64,000 nucleotides of DNA from Pedobacter sp. D749 (GTDB taxonomy: Bacteria > Bacteroidota > Bacteroidia > Sphingobacteriales > Sphingobacteriaceae), in NCBI RefSeq assembly GCF_019317285.1, contig NZ_CP079218.1, positions 3,286,001 through 3,350,000 on the forward strand, written 5' to 3'. A model generated the notes under the pieces. That model saw nothing but the letters and a program-made list of their open reading frames with translations, searched no databases and was not told where the DNA came from. A program made the position numbers and the translations under genes. Below, piece after piece: positions 41,210 through 50,813 of this stretch. How positions within the stretch are numbered: the first letter of the stretch is position 1; the number at the start of each line of letters is the position of its first letter.

Positions 41210-42217
41210 TTACCCCTTCAACTTACCCGGAGTTAAACCAAATTTCTTTCTAAAAGCATTGCTAAAATGCTGTACCGAGGAATAACCAAGCATAAAGGCC
41301 ACCGATTTTATGGATAAGCCTTCCAACAGTAGCTCTTTTGCATGGTTAAGCCTGTAATCGCTCAGGTAACCGAATATGCTGTTATCAAATAACCCTTTAA
41401 AGCCCTGTTTAAGTTTAAATTCGTTAATACCGCATACTTTAGCCAGTTCGGCAACGGATGGCGGCTGGTGGATATTGGCAATGAGGTAATCCCTCGCATG
41501 ATAAATACAATCCCTATCGTAAGCAGAATGTAAAGCCGCAGGTTCTTTTTGCTTATTGGCCCGCTCAAAAGCTTCGGCCTGGAGTACCAGCAGTTCAATA
41601 CATTTCGATTCGATAAACATATGTTTCAAGCCTTCCGGATAATCACAATCGAGAATATCGCGGATGCAGTGCTGCATGGTCCATGAAATAGGGAGGTTTT
41701 GCTCCCCAAGCTGTGTATAACAACCAGTATCTACATGATCTGCCAGAACCTGTAATGCTTTGGTAGAGTGCTCTGCCAGTTGCAAAAACTTTTCTTTAGC
41801 AAAATGTACCTCAAAAAAGCGGTAGCTATGGCCGGTATCATATTGGCCTGTACCATCAAGCTCAGGCATATAAATTATATTCTGCTGGTTAGCATTAAAG
41901 GTGTACTGTTGTTTATTTACCTCGTTAAAAATGGTCCCATTGCCAGAGAGCGTAAAACGCAGCTTAATCATATCCGGCACATCATAGGTAGGCCTGAAAT
42001 ACATCTGGTGTTGTTTAAACAGGATGTCGCCGTACACAATATAAATACCAGGGATATTGATCTGCACCAATTCTGCATCACTAAAAGAAAAACTGTGTTT
42101 CTCCTTTCTTTCTGTAACCAATCCCCCACTTACGGAAAGATCATCAAATCTGCCCCCTACCTTTTTCCAGGCCCCGTAATTCTTCCCAACATTGATTCCC
42201 ATAATGGCAATTATCAC
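41210..42217 (-). CDS. AraC-family transcriptional regulator
   Basis: A 335-residue protein. A cupin-like sensor region occupies the N-terminal ~220 residues (MYFRPTYDVPDMIKLRFTLS, YRFFEVHFAKEKFL). The C-terminal AraC domain has two helix-turn-helix motifs (PSVAELAKVCGINEFKLKQG and LSIKSVAFMLGYSSVQHFSN) and ends FRKKFGLTPGKLKG. The layout is like PchR-type regulators of iron/siderophore uptake, but no uptake gene is adjacent. A start five codons later (42202) is possible. It is divergent from the methyltransferase gene. Confidence 0.88.
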   Translation of the reverse strand: MIIAIMGINVGKNYGAWKKVGGRFDDLSVSGGLVTERKEKHSFSFSDAELVQINIPGIYIVYGDILFKQHQMYFRPTYDVPDMIKLRFTLSGNGTIFNEVNKQQYTFNANQQNIIYMPELDGTGQYDTGHSYRFFEVHFAKEKFLQLAEHSTKALQVLADHVDTGCYTQLGEQNLPISWTMQHCIRDILDCDYPEGLKHMFIESKCIELLVLQAEAFERANKQKEPAALHSAYDRDCIYHARDYLIANIHQPPSVAELAKVCGINEFKLKQGFKGLFDNSIFGYLSDYRLNHAKELLLEGLSIKSVAFMLGYSSVQHFSNAFRKKFGLTPGKLKG

Positions 42218-42361
42218 AAAAAAAGCCGGAATAACGCTATTGGGTTATCCACAATTCGATTTTATGTAAAAGAAAATCCTTTTAATGTAAAAGCGTACAG
42301 CAGCTATTTTTCAATTTTGCACCAATTGCGAAATGCACCGCAAGATGTTAATCACTTTATC

Positions 42362-42982
42362 ATGGAAGAGCAAGAAGACCAAAATACATTAACGCTAGAT
42401 AAAAAAATTGACACTCTCCCACCTAAAAACAGTCTAATTTTTAAACTTTTACAACATTTACCCTTAAAAAAGGATGCAAATGTATTAGAAATAGGGCCTG
42501 CGAACACCGAACACCTCTCTTACCTGTTCCAAAAGGCAAAGAATTTAAGTTATACAGGCACTTATTCTTCTGAAACTGGAATAAAAGAAGCCTTTTCTAT
42601 AGTTGAAACTGAAGGTAATCCGGTAGATTTGATTAAAATAACAGATAATGAACTCAATTTACAGGATAATTCCTTTGATTGTTGTTTCACAGCCAACACC
42701 ATTTATTTATGGCCTGATCCTTTAAAATACTTAGCTGAAAGCTACCGCGTATTAAAACCGGAAGGAAAAATGAACCTTGCCTTTGTTGAAAAAAACTTTG
42801 GTGCCGGCCTGCCCTGGACACAGCTCGATTTTACATTTTACGAGATTGATGAAGTAAAATCGTTTTTCAAACAATCAGGATTTGCAAAAATTGAAGTAAA
42901 GAAATTAACGGAAACGATAATCGATCAGAACGGAAAGGAAATTACCAAACCGTTTATCATGGTATCAGGTCAGAAACAATAG
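42362..42982 (+). CDS. Class I SAM-dependent methyltransferase
   Basis: A 206-residue Methyltransf_11-type enzyme. Motif I is VLEIGPANTEHLSYL. The post-II region is ELNLQDNSFDCCFTANTIYL, followed by YLAESYRVLKPEGKMNLAFV, the usual strand-5 region. Substrate unknown. The frame is open 198 codons farther upstream, but that part lies antisense to the AraC gene, so I take the ATG at 42362. The divergent AraC regulator (145 bp away) may control it. Confidence 0.82.
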   Translation: MEEQEDQNTLTLDKKIDTLPPKNSLIFKLLQHLPLKKDANVLEIGPANTEHLSYLFQKAKNLSYTGTYSSETGIKEAFSIVETEGNPVDLIKITDNELNLQDNSFDCCFTANTIYLWPDPLKYLAESYRVLKPEGKMNLAFVEKNFGAGLPWTQLDFTFYEIDEVKSFFKQSGFAKIEVKKLTETIIDQNGKEITKPFIMVSGQKQ

Positions 42983-43880
42983 TTGATCTGGTGATATTCA
43001 CATCCCGGTGGAATCCAATGTTATTAAGTTAAGGGAAATTTATTGTATACAAATCAATATAAATGCCATTAGAATTTAATGGGAATAAATCTCCCCGAAG
43101 GATCGTCATTGCGAGAAGGCTTTTTCAGCCGACGAAGCAATCTTACAACGATCGCTACTAGCGTGCGCATTAAGATTATTCATTTTTGCAGTTGTTTTTA
43201 AAGGTATTCATGAGCTCACTTTGTTCGGTTATCTTCGTTCCTCGCAATGACGACCTTTTTTTGGGAAACTATCCCGTGTATGTCCGTAGCATTCCGAAGG
43301 GCGCTACAGATTGATAATAGAAAGAGCCTGTGATTCGTTTTAATTGAGTTTATACACTCAATTTTATTCTTGCATCCATAGAGACGCTATGCTTAACGCT
43401 ACGGACAGAACTTTCTTTAACCGGGCTGCTCCGACACAGCTATACACCAACAATACCTTAAGATAACTTTCCCTTTACCTATTATTTAGCTATTGTTAAC
43501 CTCCTGATCTAAAGCGAGTCAAATCTTTGATCTACCTGATCTCAACCAGGGGTATCACTTAACCAAAGCAAGGGTTAAGCAGTGTGCAAGCAGGTGTTAC
43601 GCAAGCCTGGCCGGAAGGTGGCATAAACGTGGGGTAAATGTGGCGTAAAGGTGGACTTGGAATATTTTTTTGAGGGATCTTTAATCAAACGGATTGATTT
43701 GGGTTATCATCGCTTTTGATTAACCTAATATAAGAAATTATGGTGAAGCGGGCAAAAAAAGGACTTCGCAGTTTAAGGCTTTGTGACGCTGAGTTCAGAT
43801 TTATTTAGCCTTAACGCGGTAACGTTCTTTTACGTCCTTTAAAGCACATTATATTTTCAGAATATGCTATCGCTTAGTGG
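42983..43880. other. Gene-free interval with dispersed repeats
   Basis: About 900 bp without a gene. 43104-43160 and the inverted stretch 43237-43258 are pieces of the CGTCATTGCGAG(G/A)AGG...GACGAAGCAATC repeat (also near 20.83-20.93 and 46.34 kb). 43615-43655 holds three short direct repeats (GGTGGCATAAACG, GGGGTAAATG, TGGCGTAAAGG). 43265-43415 carries the phrase CTACGGACAG/CCGTAGC in inverted form. No promoter or ncRNA is evident. Confidence 0.55.
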
Positions 43881-44900
43881 TTAGTGAACGATCTTGAAAA
43901 CCAGTTCTTTTAAGAGTTCTCCATCATCAACATTGCCGGTACTGTCTAATCCTTTGCTTTTTAAATCATATTCACGGAGTAAACCGATCACCTGGAAAAC
44001 TTTTCCTGTGTTATAATTTCTGGCCGCAACCTCATAATCTTTAATAAAGAATGGCGGTACACCCAATGCTGATGCAGCATCGGCCTTATTGGGAATATAA
44101 TGGTATTTAAGAAGTTTGGTGAAATAACCGCCTAAATTGGCCAAAACCATTACTGTTGGATTGGCTTTAGGGTTACTGGCGAAGTAATTGATAATTTTAT
44201 TACATTTTAGCACATCGCGGATGGCCAGTGCCTTCTGCAATTCGAAAACGTTATACTCTTTACTAATGCCTATATTTCTCTGAACCAGGTCGGTATTAAT
44301 GGTTACTTCCTTCGAAACATTGAGCATTAACTTTTCGATCTCGTTGGCAATTTTGGATAGATCGGTACCCAGATATTCGGCCATTAAAGCCGACGCCTGC
44401 TGATCGATCTTGTAACCTTTTTCTTTGATAAATTCTTCAATCCAGGGCACCAGTTTATAATCGCGCACGGGATCTGACTGAAAAATCAGTCCACTTTTAT
44501 TAATTGCCTTATAGATTTTTTTTCGTTTATCGAAATTGGCGTATTTATAGGCCAGCACCAAAATGGTACTTGGCAGCGGTTTTTCGAAATAATTGAGTAC
44601 AAATTCGCCCTCTTTTGAACTGTCTTCCTTGCCCCATTTTAAATCCTGCGCTTCTTTAACAATCACCACCTGATAATCAGACATCATGGGATAACGTTTT
44701 GCAGCACCCAGAACCGTAGCCATATCGGTATCTTTTCCATATAAAACCGTTTGATTGAAACCTTTTTCGGCATCGTTCAGCAGCTTATCTTCGATATAGT
44801 CAGTCACCTGATCAATGTAATAAGATTCTTCACCATGCAATAAGTATACAGGTTTGAACTTTCGGGCTTTGATATCTTTAATAATTTCGGCAGCAGTCAT
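43881..44900 (-). CDS. holA: DNA polymerase III subunit delta
   Basis: A 339-residue HolA, the clamp-loader subunit that opens the beta clamp. The N-terminal ATPase-like domain has PVYLLHGEESYYIDQVTDYI (degenerate Walker A region) and YPMMSDYQVVIVKEAQDL. The helical lid contains WIEEFIKEKGYKIDQQASAL and YLGTDLSKIANEIEKLML. The C-terminal collar domain has PTVMVLANLGGYFTKLLKYH. Length typical. Divergent from the small zinc-ribbon and HsdR_N genes. Confidence 0.92.
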   Translation of the reverse strand: MTAAEIIKDIKARKFKPVYLLHGEESYYIDQVTDYIEDKLLNDAEKGFNQTVLYGKDTDMATVLGAAKRYPMMSDYQVVIVKEAQDLKWGKEDSSKEGEFVLNYFEKPLPSTILVLAYKYANFDKRKKIYKAINKSGLIFQSDPVRDYKLVPWIEEFIKEKGYKIDQQASALMAEYLGTDLSKIANEIEKLMLNVSKEVTINTDLVQRNIGISKEYNVFELQKALAIRDVLKCNKIINYFASNPKANPTVMVLANLGGYFTKLLKYHYIPNKADAASALGVPPFFIKDYEVAARNYNTGKVFQVIGLLREYDLKSKGLDSTGNVDDGELLKELVFKIVH

Positions 44901-45052
44901 TGCCCGTAAAATTACAATTTAGGTTTAAGGATTTGGGTAAATGTTTATAATTTATAGATATGAGATGTTAGATGTGAGATTTGAGAGATTAGACTGGAGA
45001 CTTCATCGCATAATCCAAAATTAACTACCTTTGAAGCCGCTGGGTTTTATAA

Positions 45053-45406
45053 ATGGATCAGGATACTGCAAAATATATTGTGAATTATTTTTCTAATCTT
45101 CTTACTCCAGAAGAGAGGTTAGCAATTCGGCATACCCATTCTGTAATTAAGCTGGATTTAGATTCAGGCCAAGTAAATAACCCAAAGGCCATTAATGTTT
45201 ATAAAAAAGCTGGCTGGCTAAGCGAAGATCAGGATATCTTAATCTTGTTGCAAGATGGATATGATTCCTTCGAACTTACTGTTGCAGAAAGAATTTTACT
45301 ACAAAATCCAGAAGTAGTATTCCTAAATAAATGTCCTAATTGCAGTAAGCTAGCGAGAACGCCTTTCGCCAAACAATGTAGATTTTGCGCACATAACTGG
45401 CACTAA
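45053..45406 (+). CDS. Small zinc-ribbon protein of unknown function
   Basis: 117 residues. The C-terminus has a CxxC...CxxC zinc-ribbon signature (KCPNCSKLARTPFAKQCRFC, residues 93-112) followed by AHNWH. The N-terminal part is helical (MDQDTAKYIVNYFSNLLTPE). It sits between holA and the HsdR_N-type gene, 40 bp before the latter in the same direction. Function unknown; the ribbon suggests nucleic-acid or protein binding. Confidence 0.7.
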   Translation: MDQDTAKYIVNYFSNLLTPEERLAIRHTHSVIKLDLDSGQVNNPKAINVYKKAGWLSEDQDILILLQDGYDSFELTVAERILLQNPEVVFLNKCPNCSKLARTPFAKQCRFCAHNWH

Positions 45407-45446
45407 AACACCCAAAAATTATCACCGAAAACCGCTAACTGAGAAA

Positions 45447-45905
45447 ATGTTCACTCCTACTCCGCTTAACCTTCCGCCCTATCCATTTAAAATTACCCAA
45501 AAGGATGACGTGGTATTTATTTTTGATGAACTGAGGAAGAAACACCTGGTACTTACACCCGAAGAATGGGTGCGACAGCATTTTATACAAAATCTGATTT
45601 TAGAGAAGAAATTTCCACGTACGTTAATCCAGATTGAAGGTGGTTTGGTTTTAAACCAATTACAAAAACGAAGCGATATTTTGGTTTACAATACCGCTGG
45701 CGAAAAACTGATGTTGATTGAATGTAAGGCACCAAAGGTAAAAATTACACAATCGGTTTTTGATCAGGCTTCGCGGTATAATTCGATACATCAGGCCAGG
45801 TGGATTGTGCTAACCAATGGCTTGCAACATGTTTATGCCAGGATGGATATAGAAAAAGGCAGCTTTAATTTTGTAGAAGAAATGCCTGAATATTTGGGGC
45901 TGTAG
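45447..45905 (+). CDS. HsdR N-terminal-like PD-(D/E)XK protein
   Basis: A 152-residue stand-alone protein with the fold of the type I restriction HsdR N-terminal domain. The catalytic pattern is Asp in KRSDILVYN and E-C-K in LMLIECKAPKVKI, then FDQASRYNSIHQARW and IVLTNGLQHVYAR. No HsdM/HsdS is nearby. Such single-domain proteins stand next to holA in many Bacteroidota genomes, so it is likely a core gene of unknown, perhaps DNA-processing, role and not part of a restriction system. Confidence 0.8.
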   Translation: MFTPTPLNLPPYPFKITQKDDVVFIFDELRKKHLVLTPEEWVRQHFIQNLILEKKFPRTLIQIEGGLVLNQLQKRSDILVYNTAGEKLMLIECKAPKVKITQSVFDQASRYNSIHQARWIVLTNGLQHVYARMDIEKGSFNFVEEMPEYLGL

Positions 45906-46481
45906 TGCAAGAATTTCCTTTTTTGTCATCCTGAACGTAGTGAAGGATTTTTATTGACCGTTATTACGAATGACGAAGCGATCTTAAAAGGTATCAATGT
46001 ATTGTAATGCTTTTTTTGGAAAGCAGAAACAGTAGCATTTAGGTTTATCCAGCCCCGCTCCCGCTTCTCCCGACTTTAAGTCGGGATCCCGCTTTGATCG
46101 GGTTTAGGTGGCACAGCCAGCATTCCTATTAGAGGTTGCAAAGAGCAAGAATAGCGCTCTTTATGAATCATGCTATTTAACCTTCAATAGCAGCAAAAGC
46201 CTTCCGAATCTAAACCTGATTGAAATGTAAAGCCCACAGCGCAGCGAGGACTTGTAATGAAAAGCAGGACTAACTTTAAACCAACCACAACAATTGCTTT
46301 CCAAAAAAAATCATGAGCATTAAAGATTCTTTCTTTTTCCGTCATTGCGAGGAGGAACGACGAAGCAATCTTACAACGATCGCTATTAATCTATCTTTTA
46401 GATTAATCTATCGGTTGGTGTCTCACCGACCGAAATTTAAAGATTCTTCACTTCGTTCAGAATGACAAAAGAGAATATGAT
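45906..46481. other. Gene-free interval with dispersed repeats
   Basis: 576 bp: the AAACCCGATC...GGGATCCCG repeat with the palindrome TCCCGACTTTAAGTCGGGA (46067-46085), the CGTCATTGCGAGGAGGAACG repeat (46340-46375), and CTATCGGTTGGTGTCTCACC (46408-46427), the inverted form of the unit ends in the 37.5-38.8 kb array. No gene. Confidence 0.6.
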
Positions 46482-47675
46482 CTAAACACTGTATTCCGGC
46501 TTCCAAACCTGCTTATTACCGCTATAAATCGCCTCGTTACACATGGCCACGCAAATAGCGGCCTGGGTTCCGGTATTGATATTTGATGCAGGTTCTTTCC
46601 TGGTGGTTATCGATTTGTAAAATTCATCCAGCGCATAATTTGTTCCATCAATGGTGGCTTTATCTAAAATCGGGATTCCTCCGTCTTTATTTACCACAAT
46701 TTTAGTGGCTCCGGTTACCCCATCAACAATACCCAGATCTTTTTTGGTGCTTTCTTCAGGATAAAATAAGCCGGTATTGGTAAGCAAAGAAACCGAACCT
46801 TTGGTACCCTTTATTTTAAACAGATAACCATCGTGCGCATTGCCACAAGTGGCTCCGAAGTTGCCAATCATGCCTTTTTCATTATACCGCAAAATGGCTT
46901 GTATGTTATCATAAGTTTCTCTGCCATCTTTAAAAACATCTATGCCTCCCGAACCCATAATTTCATCAGGTTGGGTTTCGAAAGCCCAATTGATAAAATC
47001 GATCTGATGTGAGAGCAGTTCGGCCGCTAATCCGCCAGAGTATTCCTTGTACATCCGCCAGTTAATTTTGCGCTCTAAAGCCGGATCCGGAACCGCCCTG
47101 CGCCAATTTCCATTGCGGTCCCAACGACAATCGATTTGGCTAACCTTACCTAAATAACCACTTTGGATCATGTCCTTCACCTTAAAATACAAAGGCGAAT
47201 AACGATACTGATAGCCCACCTGAAAAACCTGGTTGGGATATTTTTTGACCAGTTTCTTAAGTTCGAGTGCCTGTGCAATATTGTAAGTCATGGTTTTTTC
47301 TACATACACATGTTTACCTGCCAGCACCGCATCTTTGGCAATTCTGAAATGTTCGCTTAAAGGCGTGGCAATAAAAACCGCGTTGATTGTTTTATCGTCT
47401 AAAACTTTACGGTAATCTTTAATGGCTTTTGCATCGGCTGCAACATACTTTTCGGCCTCTTTAAGCCTGAAATCAAGTAAATCGCAATAGGCTTTGATAT
47501 TATATTTAGCCGGCATGGATTTTATTACCGATAAAACTCCTTTACCGCGATCGCCACAACCGATCATGGCCACATTAATGATTTCACCAGCTCCTAAATT
47601 TGCAAAACCCTGATTGCCCAAAAATAAACCAGAACCTATTAGGGCTGATGTTTTAACAAAAGATCGACGATGCAT
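46482..47675 (-). CDS. Tat-exported Gfo/Idh/MocA oxidoreductase (3-keto-glycoside cluster)
   Basis: 397 residues. Tat signal MHRRSFVKTSALIGSGLFLG. Rossmann motif VAMIGCGDRGKGVLS, family lysine in VYVEKTMTYN, C-terminal alpha/beta domain with SGGLAAELLSHQIDFINW. Family members oxidise the C3 hydroxyl of glycosides with NAD. It lies 322 bp downstream of the DUF1080 gene on the same strand. The set of two such dehydrogenases plus a DUF1080 hydrolase/lyase matches the periplasmic 3-keto-glycoside pathway described for Bacteroides BT2157-BT2159. Confidence 0.85.
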   Translation of the reverse strand: MHRRSFVKTSALIGSGLFLGNQGFANLGAGEIINVAMIGCGDRGKGVLSVIKSMPAKYNIKAYCDLLDFRLKEAEKYVAADAKAIKDYRKVLDDKTINAVFIATPLSEHFRIAKDAVLAGKHVYVEKTMTYNIAQALELKKLVKKYPNQVFQVGYQYRYSPLYFKVKDMIQSGYLGKVSQIDCRWDRNGNWRRAVPDPALERKINWRMYKEYSGGLAAELLSHQIDFINWAFETQPDEIMGSGGIDVFKDGRETYDNIQAILRYNEKGMIGNFGATCGNAHDGYLFKIKGTKGSVSLLTNTGLFYPEESTKKDLGIVDGVTGATKIVVNKDGGIPILDKATIDGTNYALDEFYKSITTRKEPASNINTGTQAAICVAMCNEAIYSGNKQVWKPEYSV

Positions 47676-47997
47676 GATATGTTAATATTTTTATTTCTTT
47701 AAAATTATGATTTGGAGCGCCAGGATAATACTGCTATTAATGGTAGTCCCGCCAATGCTGCAATCTTTTTGTTGCCGGTATCTACCATTCAACCGGAAAT
47801 ACAACAAAAAGTATTTCCGCTTATGTCGGGGCTAATTAACTTATTTAGTGCTTATGGGTTTCTTTCATAGCACAAACGCTAATTATAAACCCGATTGAGC
47901 TAAATAGCCCGGAGCGTAGCGAGGACTATATGCGAAAGCGGGGCTGCAGGCCGCCATATTGAACCACCATTCGTTTTCAAATTAGTAGTGTTAAACC
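47676..47997. other. Gene-free interval
   Basis: 322 bp between two collinear genes. 47895-47945 is a piece of the AAACCCGATTGAGC...AGCGAGGAC...GCGGGGCTG repeat; 47993-48008 is the palindrome AAACCTTACAAGGTTT overlapping the DUF1080 stop, which may act as a weak terminator. Confidence 0.5.
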
Positions 47998-49362
47998 TTA
48001 CAAGGTTTTAATTTTAATGGTCCTGAAATCTACTTTATTGCCATGATCCTGCAGCAGGATATGTCCTTTCGGCGCTTCGCCAAAGTTTTTCCAGTCTTTA
48101 TATTTACTAATGGCAACCAGTTTTTTAAACTCTTCTGATCCACGTGTATATTCCAACACTTTAACCCCATTTAAATAATGTTCTACTTTGTTATCAGGAT
48201 AAACTACCAAACGTCCATTGTTCCAGCTGCCGATTGGGCGCAGGTAGCGGGCTTCTTTTTTAGCAGTCATTAAATCGTATAAGGATGCCAAAGTGCGGTT
48301 TCCATCTCTACCCAATTTTGCGTCAGGGTGCAATTCATCATCTAAAACCTGGTATTCCAGACCAATGGCCGAACCTTTGTTATTTTCGCTCAGGGTAACA
48401 AAATATTTTACACCGCTATTGGCTCCCGGTGTCAATTTAAACTCGAACGACAAATCAAAAGCAGCATATTCATCTTTGGTTACAATATCGCCGCCGTTGG
48501 TCGATTCGGCACCCCCAGATGGTTCAACGCTGATTACACCACCGGCAATTTTCCATCCTTTGGCAGGGAAAGCAGTTTTATAAGCACCAACCCAACCTGC
48601 ACTGCTTTTACCATCGAACAATAGTTTATAACCTTCAGATTTTTCGTAAGCAGATAAAGTATTTGGTATTAAATTAACCGTATAAATTCCTTTTGGAAAA
48701 GCTTTGGCTTTTAGCCCTTCAGTTTGGATATTGATATTTTTGAAGTAAACTTTCTTGCCATCATTATCGAGGTTATTGCCAATACCATGAACCTGCAAAC
48801 CGATAAATCCTGATTGATCCAAAGTATCAATCACATAGGCAACAGGAGTTCCATTTACCCAGGTTTTGGTTTCGTTACCGATACATTCGATTTTGTAATG
48901 GTTAAACGCATTCTTTTTATACAAGGATTTTGCCGATGGGTTAAGTTCTAAAGGATATAACCACAATCTTCTGGCTTCGTCGTAAATTCCACCTGTCCAT
49001 GCTCTTGGTGTAGGGTCTATTTCTACCTGCCGGCCAAAAACCAATCCTTTACCATTATTTCCTTCTGGTTTAATATGGCTACGGGTTTGCACGCCAGAAT
49101 TAGTGGTTTCACCTTCGAGTTTCACATCCAGTTCTAAAATGAAATCGCCATATTCTTTTTCGGTGATTAAAAATGAATTTGGTGTGCCTTTGGTCATTGT
49201 TCCCACAATCATTCCATCTTCAACCTTGTATGGAGCAGCACCTGCAACAGCTTTCCAGCCGGTAAGTGTTTTACCATCAAATAATGGTTTTGCTTTTTGG
49301 GCAGCGGCTGACAGGCTGATCAGGGAAAGGGCTAGAATACTATATTTTTTGATATCTAACAT
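47998..49362 (-). CDS. Double DUF1080 protein (3-keto-disaccharide hydrolase/lyase type)
   Basis: 454 residues from the ATG at 49362; an ATG eight codons earlier would also be in frame. Signal peptide MLDIKKYSILALSLISLSAA. Two concanavalin-like DUF1080 domains: the first begins PLFDGKTLTGWKAVAGAAPY, the second KLLFDGKSSAGWVGAYK near residue 240. Each contains the strand NSGVQTRSHIK or NSGVKYFVTLS. DUF1080 proteins cleave 3-keto-glycosides made by Gfo/Idh/MocA dehydrogenases, and such genes flank it on both sides. The periplasmic location fits the Tat signals of its neighbours. Confidence 0.85.
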   Translation of the reverse strand: MLDIKKYSILALSLISLSAAAQKAKPLFDGKTLTGWKAVAGAAPYKVEDGMIVGTMTKGTPNSFLITEKEYGDFILELDVKLEGETTNSGVQTRSHIKPEGNNGKGLVFGRQVEIDPTPRAWTGGIYDEARRLWLYPLELNPSAKSLYKKNAFNHYKIECIGNETKTWVNGTPVAYVIDTLDQSGFIGLQVHGIGNNLDNDGKKVYFKNINIQTEGLKAKAFPKGIYTVNLIPNTLSAYEKSEGYKLLFDGKSSAGWVGAYKTAFPAKGWKIAGGVISVEPSGGAESTNGGDIVTKDEYAAFDLSFEFKLTPGANSGVKYFVTLSENNKGSAIGLEYQVLDDELHPDAKLGRDGNRTLASLYDLMTAKKEARYLRPIGSWNNGRLVVYPDNKVEHYLNGVKVLEYTRGSEEFKKLVAISKYKDWKNFGEAPKGHILLQDHGNKVDFRTIKIKTL

Positions 49363-49457
49363 GATAGGTTTTATTATTTTAACCACCTAAGCCACCTGAG
49401 AACACCTTAACCAAGTGTTCTACCGGGACATTAAGCGTATTGTATAGTTTGAATAGG

Positions 49458-50813
49458 TTAATATTTAAATACTTTTCCGTTTGCGATTACTTCTTGTCTG
49501 CTTTCATCGAAAACTGCTTTTGCACCCGTGCGCACCGCAGCATTCGTCATGATATTGGCAATAGAGTGTGAATAACCAGCTTCTACAGGTGCGTTTGGTG
49601 TTTTACGGCTGCGCACACATTCCATCCAGTTGCGCATGTGGCCTGAGGTTAATCCATCACCGCCCATATTGGCGCCGGTTGCTGCTTTAATTTCGGTTTT
49701 ACTTAAATCAAATTCAGGCAAAAGATTAGCCTTCAATCCCATGGCTGCAGCTTCTTTTTCCCTTAAACCACCTTTTGGCGATACTTTATTGGTAATCAGG
49801 TTGAGCTCGCCACCATTCGAGTAATAAACCTCGCCTACATCACCTACACTGTTCTGCATTCTTGAAGTAAAAGTAACCTGGAAGCCATCGGTAGTATCTG
49901 GCTGGCCATAATCGAATACGGCAACCATCGAATCCCAATTTCTACGGCCATCTTTCCAGGTGTAAATACCTCCGTTTGCCACTACACTCCGTGGATGTTT
50001 TAAATTGGTAAACCAATGCACGGTATCAATCTGGTGGCTCATCCATTGCCCGGGCATACCCGACGAATAGGGCCAGAATAATCTGTATTCTAAATATTTC
50101 CTGGGATCAAAAGCCTCGTTCGGACGGTTTAACAAAAACCTTTTCCAATCAATATCTTCTTCTTTTAATTTAGCTACTAAATCTGGCCTGCGCCACCTGC
50201 CTGGCTGATTTACATTCCATACTAAATCCACAGCAGTAATCGGCCCGAATTTTCCATCCTGTATAAATTTTGCGGCATTGATATAATTTTCTCCACTCCT
50301 TCTTTGCGAACCTATTTGCACGATCTGCTTGCTGGCCTTAACGGCTTTAAATGCAGCTTTGGCATCGTCCATGGTTTCGGCAAAAGGCTTTTCTACATAG
50401 GCATCGCAATTGGCCTTTACAGCCTCGATGGTATGAAGTGCGTGCTGAAAATCGGCGGTACTGATAATTACGGCATCAAGGTCTTTTGTAGCATAAAGCT
50501 CATCGTTGTTACGGCAGGCTTTAATATCATGACCAAATTTTTCTTTTAAATGGGCAATTCCTAAATCTCTACGATAGTTCCATAAATCAGAAAGACCAAC
50601 TATATCGAAATTGAGTTCCTTGTTGTGGTTCAGGAAACAAGGCAAAAGGGTGTCTTTAAAGCGATCAGAAAATCCAACAACACCAACACGTACCCGATCA
50701 TTTGCACCGATGATGCGTCCATAACTTTTGGCGCTCATGCCCATGGTACCTGCATAGGTTGATGCAGCAAATACTGCTGATTGTTTAATAAATTTTCTTC
50801 TGGAATTTTCCAT
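49458..50813 (-). CDS. Tat-exported Gfo/Idh/MocA oxidoreductase, second of the cluster
   Basis: 451 residues with signal MENSRRKFIKQSAVFAASTY (SRRKFIK motif). Rossmann region VRVGVVGFSDRFKDT (GxxG form degenerate), lysine motif YVEKPFAETMDD, and long inserts (WRRPDLVAKLKEEDIDWKRF; SGMPGQWMSHQIDTVHW). Likely NAD-dependent oxidation or hydrolysis of a glycoside. 95 bp upstream of the DUF1080 gene on the same strand, so the three genes probably form one transcription unit running toward 46.5 kb. Confidence 0.85.
   Translation of the reverse strand: MENSRRKFIKQSAVFAASTYAGTMGMSAKSYGRIIGANDRVRVGVVGFSDRFKDTLLPCFLNHNKELNFDIVGLSDLWNYRRDLGIAHLKEKFGHDIKACRNNDELYATKDLDAVIISTADFQHALHTIEAVKANCDAYVEKPFAETMDDAKAAFKAVKASKQIVQIGSQRRSGENYINAAKFIQDGKFGPITAVDLVWNVNQPGRWRRPDLVAKLKEEDIDWKRFLLNRPNEAFDPRKYLEYRLFWPYSSGMPGQWMSHQIDTVHWFTNLKHPRSVVANGGIYTWKDGRRNWDSMVAVFDYGQPDTTDGFQVTFTSRMQNSVGDVGEVYYSNGGELNLITNKVSPKGGLREKEAAAMGLKANLLPEFDLSKTEIKAATGANMGGDGLTSGHMRNWMECVRSRKTPNAPVEAGYSHSIANIMTNAAVRTGAKAVFDESRQEVIANGKVFKY

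Noticed and set aside
41768..42361. N-terminal extension of the methyltransferase (198 extra codons)
   Set aside because: It lies antisense to the AraC regulator and has no methyltransferase or other recognisable domain. The ATG at 42362 gives a normal family length.
45447..45905. Type I restriction system
   Set aside because: Only an HsdR N-terminal-like domain is present; no helicase part, HsdM or HsdS is found nearby.
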